From Syncephalis plumigaleata (lineage: Eukaryota > Zoopagomycota > Zoopagomycetes > Zoopagales > Piptocephalidaceae), in NCBI GenBank assembly GCA_025201365.1, contig JAIXMF010000006.1, positions 248,001 through 312,000 on the forward strand: DNA of 64,000 nt, written 5' to 3'. How positions within the stretch are numbered: the first letter of the stretch is position 1; every line of letters begins with the position of its first letter. The position numbers were made by a program, and so were the translations under genes. Shown one piece after another: positions 28,024-38,208 of the stretch. The notes beneath the pieces were generated by a model. It ran no database searches and had not been told where the DNA came from. It was given only the letters and a program-made list of their open reading frames with translations.

Positions 28024-28135
28024 GCACTGACCTATTCTACTATGTGTATGTTTAAACAAAGAAAGGGGAAAGGGAAAGTAAGGAATGAAGAGTGAAGAGT
28101 GAAGAGTGAAGCGAAGAGTAAAGAGAAAGAGAAAG

Positions 28136-28214
28136 AGAAGTGGCTGTAGCAACCACTCATAAGATATCCAGCCCTTATCGATGAAGGGTGTACTGACCTG
28201 TTATGAGCGCTTCT
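28136..28214. other. Candidate structured RNA block 3
   Basis: Three stems nest in about 80 nt: AGAAG (28136-28140) with CTTCT (28210-28214), CTCATAA (28156-28162) with TTATGAG (28201-28207), and GCCCTT (28171-28176) with AAGGGT (28184-28189, one G-U pair). A small TGG...CCA loop lies on the 5' side. It resembles no tRNA, snRNA or snoRNA that I know. Confidence 0.4.
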
Positions 28215-28680
28215 GCCATTGGCTAATCAGCACAAAATATCAAAGAGACGATAAGGCCTTCCTATTTAGTAAGATTGGGTTCAGTGATACGGATAGCTAT
28301 TTGTCCTTGGATTTAGAGGGTCAAACGACCTAAGCTGCGTTCCCCCAGTTGGGTGTGCAATGCCGTTGTTACAGCGTACTAGAAAAAACCAGTATGGAAA
28401 TAGGAGCAATAGCACACACGTTGTTGCAATACGTACATAAGCGTGCATGGCCCGTGCGATATACCTGTCCTTATTAACTAAGCATAATAAAATAAGTGAC
28501 ACTAGAACTTAGCGAGATAGTTACTCATAGTGAACAAGCTAATCATTTGCACGCAATCACCGCGTAGTAGCTGCTTCACGTGATTATAGCGCTCGTAGCA
28601 AGGATAGCAGCTTAACTCTGTGCGGATTACAAGATCATTGACCAAGAAGTGAGACATAGCGGCCCAATGATCGATCTCGT

Positions 28681-28726
28681 CTATCCGATCCACTCCATCT
28701 CATTTCATCTATCCGATCCACTCCAT
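28681..28726. repeat. Direct repeat upstream of the kinase gene
   Basis: CTATCCGATCCACTCCAT occurs at 28681-28698 and again at 28709-28726, a 28-bp period. It lies about 130 bp before the kinase ATG and could be a promoter element, or only a chance duplication. Confidence 0.5.
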
Positions 28727-28857
28727 ATCATCTGCCTGACTCATCCACTTCCTCTATGACGAAATAACTTCTTTCTTTTTTCTTTTTGCTTCTAGCAAAC
28801 TGCTATCTTTTTACTAAACGAATTAACGTTTCGCGCTACTACCATTATTCTTCATCC

Positions 28858-31148
28858 ATGTCCGCTGCTACATCCACCACAAGTGCAACCCTTGCTTCAC
28901 CGCACAGCGATGAGTTGTACGTCAACTTACCTCTGTGTTGGGACACACTGCCCAATGACGTGAAGCGAAGCATGGTTGGATGGGTGCAAATTATCGACGC
29001 CGAGACCACAGGTATGTACCGCTTATGTTTATACGAGTGACTACTAATTAGTATATAGAATGCCCATTGCTGCCTGGTCAAATACTCAGCATTGTGTCCG
29101 ACAATACGAAGTCGTAAGCCCTACTATACCATTAAAACCCCGTATATACTAATGACATCTCCATTTTAAATAGTACTGAGATTGATGGATCATCGGACGT
29201 TCATTTTGAGCTGGAAGTGGTAAGTCAATAGTAGCTGCTTCACAAGTATATTGCTAACTATAGTATGCACTGATACATTACACCAGAATACCAGAAGTTT
29301 TACTTTTAAGGTAGGTAACATACTAAAGTGTTTATTACTAGTACTAACACCAGAACTAGAACATAATGCTCCCATCTGTAAAAGGTAAGTTACCCGCACC
29401 ACCCAATACATAATGGCTTATACGATATGTAGTCGAAGGAGATGAAGTAGATGCTGGCCAACAAAGAAGAATCTTACAAAGTTTCCATATCGTTATTCCC
29501 AATTGCACAAGTAAGTAAACGGCTAATACAATTTACGGCCGTCATTAATCATACTTGTATTGATAGCAACATTCGTTGTGCACAAGTTACAAAGAACAAC
29601 TGTCAATGAAGATATCGACGACGAAGAGTACAATGAGGTAAGCTGGAGTATGATCTGAAGATAACGATATTAACGAGCATTACATTATAGTGGGCGAAGA
29701 AGAAATTCGTCATGACTAATACGGAGCTAGGAGCGTAAGTGGTTTCCGAATGTTAATACTCACGAAAACTAATCAACATTAATTGCTTAGAGGAGCATAT
29801 GGATCTGTGTGCCTTGGCTTTTACCGCTCTACGTCTAAGCGTGTTGCCATCAAAACGATATTTGGTAACTACCAAGATATGACTTTTCAAGAGGTGGATA
29901 TACTCAGTTCTCTGGGTGGCCACCCATACTTCATTCAGCTGATCGATGCACATGCCACCTCCCAGGCCATGTATATCGTACTGCAACATGCATGGGGGGA
30001 TCTGGGCCGTTACATTGACCTTCATGTGACGGTCCCAGAAGAATGTGCGAAGGTGATTTTCAAGCAACTACTAAAAGGCATCAAGGTAAGTTACATTATG
30101 ATTAACGGTGCTATAGAATACTAATTATTTATTAGATCATGCACGACAAGAACTTGGTGCATAGAGGTAAGCCATACTAATGTGTTCCTTATACTATTAC
30201 TAACATATCATTTACTACTAATGCTGTTGCACCATTAGACATTAAGGTAAGTATTAATTTATTAGCAGTACATCATATCATGGCTAACAGTGTTCTTGCT
30301 AGCCCGGCAACATCTTGTTGTTGGAGTTCAGTCAGTCGCCCACTGCGGTCTACGCAGATTTTGGGTTGACCAAAAAACTCATGCCATCGACATCACTTAT
30401 TACTAGCTTTGCTGGTACACGTTTTTACATGGCACCAGAGGTGTTTAAAACACGCCGTGACTGGGGCGCCATCAAGTCAGAAATAAAAGGCGAGTATCAA
30501 GATATGGCATATCTACTGGATCTGCCATCATATACAAAGAATGGGTACGGTAAGGCTTCCGATATGTGGAGCCTAGGAATAACCCTATTCCAAATGGTAT
30601 TCGGTAAGTGACTAAATCATTATAGCTTGTTCATATTGATAACAATGTCATTATTAGGAGAATTGCCATTTGAAACGGCCGGCACCTACTCTAGCCAACT
30701 ATCTAGCATTCTATCAATGAATGTTAACAATTCTAATCAACAAGGTCAAGTCACTAATGAGTGTTAGTAAAACAATTATTATAAGTTTATTGCTTGCTAA
30801 CTATTGATTAGGTATGGAGCTCATTTGCAACCTACTAATAGTAGATAGCGACGAGCGCTACACGGCAGAGGAAGCGCTAGCTTGCGCATGGTTAGCCGAG
30901 CCAACAGTGGAAGAGGCAGTCTCATCTTCCGAGCCAGCGGTGGAGGAAGTAAGTCCACCTACCGAGCCAGCAGCGGAGGAAGCAAGCCCACCTGCTCCTC
31001 CACAACAACCCCCCAAGCGCAAGTGGCGCAAGCCTTCCCCTTCAACTCGCACCCACTACCCGCGCGATGCCAAGCGGGCCAATATCAATTACAAATGGTA
31101 AGTAAGCCTTTATTTCAATACATACATGACTAACATTTCTTTAGTTAA
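28858..31148 (+). CDS. Ser/Thr protein kinase carried between inverted-repeat arms
   Basis: Fifteen exons join in phase to 508 residues: 28858-29011, 29059-29113, 29174-29219, 29287-29310, 29360-29384, 29433-29510, 29567-29637, 29691-29734, 29791-30085, 30136-30166, 30239-30246, 30303-30603, 30658-30762, 30812-31097, 31145-31148. The first 160 residues are beta-rich with no clear family; a degenerate FHA-like domain is possible, from the CHK2-like layout. The kinase has a Gly loop GAGAYGSVCLG, VAIKTI (Lys), FQEVDIL (Glu), LVHRDIKPGN (catalytic loop), ADFGL, and GTRFYMAPEVF. A long insert follows the APE motif, then SDMWSLGITLFQ. All catalytic residues are present, so an active enzyme is expected. 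The tail has three 11-residue repeats (EPTVEEA..., EPAVEEV..., EPAAEEA...) and a basic end. Substrate and pathway are unknown. The exon at 30239-30246 is only 8 nt. Confidence 0.85.
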
Positions 31149-31520
31149 TATGAAACATTGCATCACGCTCTTGCTTGTATAATCTTTTTGCTCAACATGT
31201 ATTCTATACTAAATAAATTCTGTGCTTTATTCTAATTCTCGATTACTCTTACAATCAAAATGATGCTAACAGCACATACACAAATCATTAATAAATGCTT
31301 ATACTGCTACTTTATCACACATGTAGTTGAATGCTTAGCATACTGAATCTATTTATTCAAGTGTTTGACAATATCAGCATACATATTTTATTTTAATCAT
31401 TACTCTAAGCAGACACTACTAGTATCATCTTGCTACTCCATTCATTCCACCTTTACTTTCATACACTCACTTTCGCACTCTTTACTCAGTATGACTATCT
31501 ATTTCCATCATTCTACCTTT
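31149..31520. other. Spacer between kinase gene and right arm
   Basis: About 370 bp of AT-rich sequence holding the kinase 3' end, with a possible polyadenylation context AATAAA at about 31211-31217. No gene seen. It is only loosely similar to the matching inner flank of the left arm. Confidence 0.5.
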
Positions 31521-32654
31521 CCACTACATACACATGCTTGTCACTACTGCCATTTCACACTGCATGTATTCACTATTCCACCTATTGCTCATTTCCCTTG
31601 TCATTTACTTCTTTACACAGCACGCGTCTTTTTAGTCTTGACTACATTCCACTTGTCGTTGACTTCTTTCACATACTGTCTTATTCGTACCAACCTCGTT
31701 CCCCTTACCACTAAACAGTAAGTGCCTTCTTCGTGCCAACTACATTCCACTTGTCAGTAAACAACACACGTCCACTTCCTCTTCATTATATGCTAGTTTT
31801 CTTCATTTATTTACTTTCTCAGTAATGCGCGTCTTATTCGTGTCATTCACATTCCACTTACTTCCTCTTTCACTTTAGCATACACATTCCCAATAGCAGC
31901 TACTCTGCCATACTATCTCTATGACTTTTATCTGTCTCTTTGTTCTCTTCCTCTTGCTCTAAACTATTTACATGCTCACTTGTCGTTGTTATAATAGCAA
32001 TAAGCATTGTTTATTGTTCGTTCTAGCTCTTTGTCTTCTATCACTGTCCTGTTCATTTATCAATGTTTAAGCGTTCACTGTTCTCGTTGTAATATGCACA
32101 TTTTACTTTACCATTCTTTTCCGTCATCTGTTTGTATGCCACTATTACGTCATACTTTTATTTGTATTTTCATTTGTTTTAATGCCATCTCCATACTCTA
32201 TTCACATACAAGCATACACTGCTTCTTCAAATAAACCGGCATATGTGTTCATGCACTCTTCCTCGCTCGTTCATAACAAGTCAGTCATTCTACTAGTTAC
32301 TGCTTGTTTATTACATTGTTTATCGTGTATTCTATTCGTTCACTCGTTGCTCTCTATGCAATTAACCGTAAGCATTATCATCATAATATATCTATCATGC
32401 TAATAAATAACTACTTGTAAGTACATGACATGGCAATATCCAACTATACTAGTACACTTGTATCATCTACCTTATAGAATTGATGATGATAGTTATCGCT
32501 ATCAATAAAGGATCCATTACTGAATACTGAATTGTTATTATTATCATGCTGTACCAATTGGCATTTCTACAGTGATAATGGTGATAACAATTGTGTAAAT
32601 CTATTTATTAGTAAAGAGCAAAAGTTAAAGGCGAACTGCGTTAACTAGTTGGAA
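31521..32654 (-). repeat. Right arm of long inverted repeat
   Basis: Reverse-complement partner of 25095-26240. The inner 467 bp (31521-31987) look identical to the left arm, and the outer part (31988-32654) is diverged with small indels. The outer end lies about 100 bp before the MED16 start codon, so MED16 and GCN2 have mirrored upstream sequence. I found no convincing target-site duplication just outside the arms. Confidence 0.93.
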
Positions 32655-32753
32655 GACTCTTAGTACGGGTGTATTATAAGAGGATGTGATCAATGATAAT
32701 GATATCCATTTCTTTACCTTTGTCAACCTCCCAACCTCCTCTCCCATTCTAGT

Positions 32754-35700
32754 ATGATTACCATGGAGCAACAAGCCTGGCCATTATCGGCACGACGTCA
32801 ATTGGCGTGGTCGAATATGGACACGCTAGTTCATCTGCCTAGTGAGGTATCGCAGCTTGGTCGCGTTTATCGTAAAGAACTGGCACGAGCTGACGTGTAA
32901 GTAGCATGTACGCGACATTAGATCACTACATAGTATTCCTAAAGTATATATATATATGTATATATGAATCACCCTTAGAGATCGTCCAATTACTACTGAT
33001 ACACTACAGCTACGTGTCGTAGATCAGTATGCTTGGTCGTCGACACCGCCTAAACGTCAGCTTGCTTGTATGATACACGAAGCACGTCAAGTGCATAAGC
33101 AACACGACGTGCTATTTGCACGATGGGCAGACCATGGTCGAGCACTTTTCACCGTTGATAACACGCAACAAGGTGTACTATGGCAATGCACGGTATGTAT
33201 ATATATACTGCTTCTACTACTATTATAATGATTACTAATGAATAGATATGCTTTGTCTTGTTAGCATTATCTTAATTGTTGGAAACCCGTTTACAAAATG
33301 CGTTTCTCATCGCCTTTATTAGCGCATGCTTGGTTGTCGACGGAACGACAGGTAAATGCCTATTCAGACGATTGTAGCAATAATGAATGAACAAAGGGTT
33401 AACATGTTATTACTTGTTAGTATGCAGGCAACGTTAAAGATGGAGTACTTGAACGACTATACCGATTACCATGGATGGGTCCACGTAATCCATGGGGTGG
33501 TCATGCATTTATTACACTTTCCACTACAGGACAGGTGATTAATCTATTGTGAATACATTGTATAATAGGTAAATAACTTATAGATGTATGTATATGTGTA
33601 TGTATGTAGATTGCAGTATACTATCAAGAAACACGCGACAAGTATCAAACATTCTACAGTCATTTGATTGATCCTACAGATGAAGCATTGTCAACTTGTG
33701 AATTCCTAGCTGGTGATATTTGTCTATGGTCAGGTAAATTATAGAATAGAATGATTAGCATCATCATAGCAGTAGCAACAATATCTAATATTGATTACTT
33801 AATAGATGGTCAAGTATTAGTATCAGTGATATATCGTAATAATCAACAATGGCATCAGAGTCTATATCAAATCACTATTGAATTTGATAACACACCAGGT
33901 AATTGACACTACTCATTATTACTGTTATCATTCTCTAATCTAATACTACTACTACTACTGAATAACATAGCAATTACTTCGAATCTATTATGGACTACGT
34001 CAATACAGCAACACTTATCTGACACGATGCTCTCCGATACTACAATCCCTCTTACTTATTGGACACGTCTCTCGACTACACCCTCGTTATCCAATTCTAT
34101 TACACTATTGACACTGATTAGTCCTATTGGTAGGTTTGCACATAACATTGTTAACATTAGTATTAACTAGTAAGTATGTAGTAGTAGAACACGCAATAGA
34201 TACGAGTAAAGTAATGATATGGCAATTGGAAAACATGCAGTTAAATAAGGTGACATTTATACGAGTTCATTAACTCGATTGTATAATAAGACTAATTTAC
34301 ATCGAGTAGGAAACTGCATTTTCTCTTCCAAATACTCTAATTACCAGTTGCGATGTGGATCAACAGGGTGCATACTGGTGTATCGGTACCATGGATGGAC
34401 GACTGGAACTACGCTCGCTGTAGGTGATCCCTCTTATTATTAGTAGTAGTATAGCTATGCCATGAATGACATTGATACACTAATATCTACTGATAATGTA
34501 TATAGCGATACTACAGCCAATACTACACCGACATTAACAATTCCTACAGAACAAATGAATACACCGATTACAGGTAGTTAATAGTCAAGTTACGGGTAAA
34601 TATGATGATGACTAGCTCACAATGATTAGGTACTATTCTAGATTTATGCTTTTCACCTAATGGATGTGCTATTGCATTTACACGAGATATCAATTCACAT
34701 GAACCATCATCGAATGGTGGCGATATTGAACTAGCCAGTTTTCATCTACCGTAATTATACTGAAATACTACTTGATATAAATTATAATAGACTAACACGT
34801 TATCATATCATACTTTCTTATTAGTTCTACTCAAGAATCAACTGAAAACTTGGTTCAATCCATTGCAAATAGATTGTGTCTAGCCATGGTGAATGGTGTC
34901 ATGACAAGTGATCTAGTGCATCAATTTGAAAAGTATACACCGGTGGAACAATTAGCAGGTAATACACTAGCATATATGTATAAATAGATAGATAGATAGA
35001 TAGACAAATATATCAGCATCTAACTATGATACAATTAATAGATGATTTACAGAAACTATTTATACAAACACAAACGATACTTGCTAATAGTTTCCCGTCA
35101 AATGTGAAATGGCAACATCAATTATTTCTAACTATTCAACAAAGTCTACTAGGGTAAGTGTATGACTTGTTGTCATCATCATCATTGATGATATCCTATA
35201 GTAATACACACGCTTATTAAATGGTACGAGTAGTGTATGTGCTTTAGACAAGGTTAAACGAATGAATATTCAGTTTATTAGTCAATATCGAGCAGTACTC
35301 GCGAAATGGGATGCATGCATACTCGATCCATCAAAGGATTTCAGCAATCTATCCACAGGTAAACTAGTTAATAGTGAATATTACATTGGCACTAATTGTT
35401 CATCTAGATATTACTACTGCTTTAACCAGGGAAGCCATATGGATAGTCGAGATAATTGTATTCCTATTTAAAGATCTACACACTGCATTATCATCATTGA
35501 AATTTGGACAATACAGTAAGTTACTCGTAATTGTATGGAATAGTACATGTTATTTAATTCAATAATGTTATTGATATAGAGAGTCTACATCGAGCATATC
35601 ATTGCTCATTGCTATTTCATCAAATGATCAGAGAGAATCTCGTAAAAATACTCGGCCATATAAAAATATTAATGCAACACAATCGACAGGATACATCGAA

Positions 35701-36439
35701 ATCATCGAATACTACCATCTCATTATGGATGAATCGATTAGACAATGTATTCAGTCATAGTACACTAAGTCTAGACAACATGATTAGTTTATTGAGTACC
35801 GATCTACCATCTCGAATTGCTTCACTCGATCAAGGTAAATTAACATGATCATTCATTCTAGTAATGAGATGAGTTATGCAATAGCTATTATATGTATAAT
35901 AACTGTGGTCATTCTCCATGCAGGTACGACATCTACCTTAAATCAATCGATATTAGCTCGATTTACTCTGCCTAGTTCCATTGTCGACTCGGATGAATGG
36001 AGGGTATGGGTCAAGCACTGGTTTGATCAACATACTAATGTACTACGTCTTTATCAATATACACCAAGTATGGATTCACCATTCTCGCTTAATCATTCCA
36101 GTGTACAACCGGTAGGTATATCCGTGTCTCACGATCTACTCGACTGGTCCATGTGGTGGCGATACTTTACACAGCAGCAAGATCAACTTACCCACCTGCC
36201 ATTGAAGATGGCAAAAGAAATACGTTTTTGTATACGGTAAGTGCATGTTAATGTGCGTCTACTTACAACGAACTTATATATATATAAATATAATGAATGA
36301 TGTTTACACTAGATGTGGACAACCAGCAGCCAGTCTTACCGAACAACCGAATGGATGGCCCATGTTCAATGATCATTGTCCGTGTGGCGGTGTTTGGTGG
36401 TGTGTCGATCAAAGCACGATAGATACACGTACAAGTTGA
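32754..36439 (+). CDS. MED16: Mediator tail subunit 16
   Basis: Tail-module subunit of Mediator, linking activators to RNA polymerase II. The N-terminal half (about 32754-34760) should form the WD40-like propeller seen in the family. Visible pieces are WSNMDTLVHLP, GRALFTVDNTQQGVLWQC, PRNPWGGHAFITLSTTGQIA, and CEFLAGDICLWSDGQVLVS across introns. The helical C-terminal half includes DLLDWSMWWRYFTQQ. The best identifier is the C-terminal zinc-like motif RCGQPAASL...HCPCGGVWWCV, matching the Cys-Gly-Gly-Leu-Trp ending of animal MED16. There are around 18 short introns. The first ATG at 32754 was taken; 32763 is also in frame. It converges on the HMG gene about 230 bp away. Exon edges in the middle were not all fixed. 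Confidence 0.85.
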
Positions 36440-36673
36440 TAGACGGATAGAGGAACACACGCTTACCTGCTTGTTTGTTTGTTTGTTTGTTTGCTTACTT
36501 TATTCAATATCTTTATTGACAATGTTATGTGGAAATAATGACAAATAAAGATAGGAAAAAAGCTATAATGTTCATGGGAGCAATTTAGCCGGTTAAAACC
36601 ATATTGATAATATCTCCAAGTAGGAAACATCAATGAAGATGTACGCTTAGAAATCATGCAAGTAAGTAAACGC

Positions 36674-37810
36674 TTAACGACGTGTTGTCTTATTGGAGGA
36701 CTTGGTCGATTTGGCGGTGGTTGCCTTCTTGACTGGTTTCTTCGCCGCCGTCTTCTTCGTAGTCTTCTTGGCTGGTTTCTTTACCGCCTTCTTGACTGGC
36801 TTCTTCTTCTTTACCGCCTTCTTAGCAGCAGGCTTCTTTGGCTTCTTGGCTGGCTTTAACGCATTGCTCAAATTGATAGGTTTGGGCGCCTCTTCACGAT
36901 AAGCGTTACTCTTGATGGCGTATTCCTGGTATGCCTTGTTCGCCTCATCGACATATGGTTTCTTTTCCGCATCAGACATGGCCTTCCATTCTTGCGCCAC
37001 TCGCTTGGATATCTCAACTGGGATGAGACCTTCATCCTTTAACGCGGCACGACGCTGATTAAGGAATGAAAAGAACGAGGAGGATGGTCGTTTTGGTTTG
37101 GCCGGATCACGAACCATGGCGATTTGTTTGCCCTTCTTACGTTGTAGACTTTGCTGGCAACGCAAGAGTACAATCTGTTCCTGAGTAAGCGAGGAAAGCC
37201 ATTGCGCGTACGCTTCTTGCAATCGTTGCGTCTCAACAGTAGCACGATCAAAGTACACCTAGTGTGGCCGTTAAATAAAATCCATAATACGCGTATTTAC
37301 GCGTCAAATTACGTAGATGTCTCGTGGATCTTACCTGCTTTTCAGATTCAGACATTGACTTCCATTTGACTGAGGCTTCCTTGGTTTTCTCACTCAAATT
37401 GATTACGCTTCCATCGGTTTTAGCCTTGACGAATTCATCATTGACGAAGAGCATCCATCCATTAGTGCTACGAGTGGGTGGTTTCGGTACATCGCCTATA
37501 CAATAATAAAGTGTAACAAATATGATTAGATTAATCTATTGCGTATAATTATTGAACACATCATGCTTATATTTATATATTGTATGATAGTGGAGTATAT
37601 TCTATACTCGTAATACTTACCAACTTTATTCAAATAACGAAGCTTCTTATCGATATTCTTCTTCTCTTCAGGTGTAAGCTCAGCTGGATTGGCAGTCGAA
37701 GCGTACAATCTCCTCATTACTTGCTGCCCTAGCATGGGCAACAAGATCTGACGACTTGCCAGATGCGTTGAGCCATACCCAATACGGGCTAGAGTGAAAC
37801 GTTGAAGCAT
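36674..37810 (-). CDS. Mitochondrial two-HMG-box DNA-binding protein with H1-like tail (TFAM/Abf2-like)
   Basis: Likely packages mitochondrial DNA. Three exons (37810-37621, 37495-37335, 37258-36674) join in phase to 311 residues. The N-terminus (MLQRFTLARIGYGSTHLASR...RRLYAS) is a typical mitochondrial presequence. Box A (around residues 65-150) reads PPTRSTNGWMLFVNDEF...KWKSMSESEKQ. Box B (around residues 165-240) reads PKRPSSSFFSFLNQRRAALK...AQEWKAMSDAEKKPYVDEA. After box B come about 70 residues made of Lys/Ala/Pro/Thr repeats (KKPAAKKAVKKKKPVKKAVK) like histone H1. S. cerevisiae Abf2 lacks such a tail. A nuclear HMG protein is the alternative, but the presequence argues against it. It shares a divergent 400-bp upstream region with TMEM94. 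Confidence 0.85.
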
Positions 37811-38208
37811 AATAGCGTGTATGCTAGTTGATCTGGAATAAGTCTGAGGTGTATTTGTGAGGTTTGTATATGGTCGCTAGTATAGAATCAAATGAAAGTT
37901 TGATCTGAAAAACGAAAACGGTAATGGCGTGGTAGTGATATAAGAAGCGATGTAAACGGAATGTAAATAAATGATGATGATGATTGATTGTTATTGTTAC
38001 GTGTATCAAAACAGCAATGCATTACAGTAATGTGCCATCGCATTATTAAGGAGCCTGTAGAATTCAGTTTCAGACAAGCAGGATTCAATCGATACCGATG
38101 AAAATCAATGATCGTATTTAGCAGCGTGCAAGTATGGATGAAACTAGCCACACACACACACAAACGCAAACATTTGCATTTCCTTTCATATTTTTACTTT
38201 GTTACATC

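Larger units (their letters stand above)
26241..28857. other. Non-coding spacer inside the inverted repeat, left of the kinase gene
   Basis: About 2.6 kb with no convincing protein gene. From about 26905 it contains blocks of higher GC with nested complementary segments, listed separately at 27013-27161, 27900-28023 and 28136-28214. A purine-rich run (GAAGAGTGAAGAGTGAAG-like) sits at about 28060-28140. A pair of 18-bp direct repeats lies near the kinase start (28681-28726). Confidence 0.6.

Noticed and set aside
28318-28380. Possible rRNA or snRNA fragment (GC-rich piece around CGTTCCCCCAGTTGGG)
   Set aside because: No conserved motif of rRNA, U1, U2, U4, U5 or U6 could be found around it.
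28502-28693. 63-codon minus-strand open frame with CYPCYE and other Cys
   Set aside because: No family match, no signal peptide, no clean splice partner, and it lies in the promoter side of the kinase gene. Cys spacing does not fit a twin-CX9C protein.
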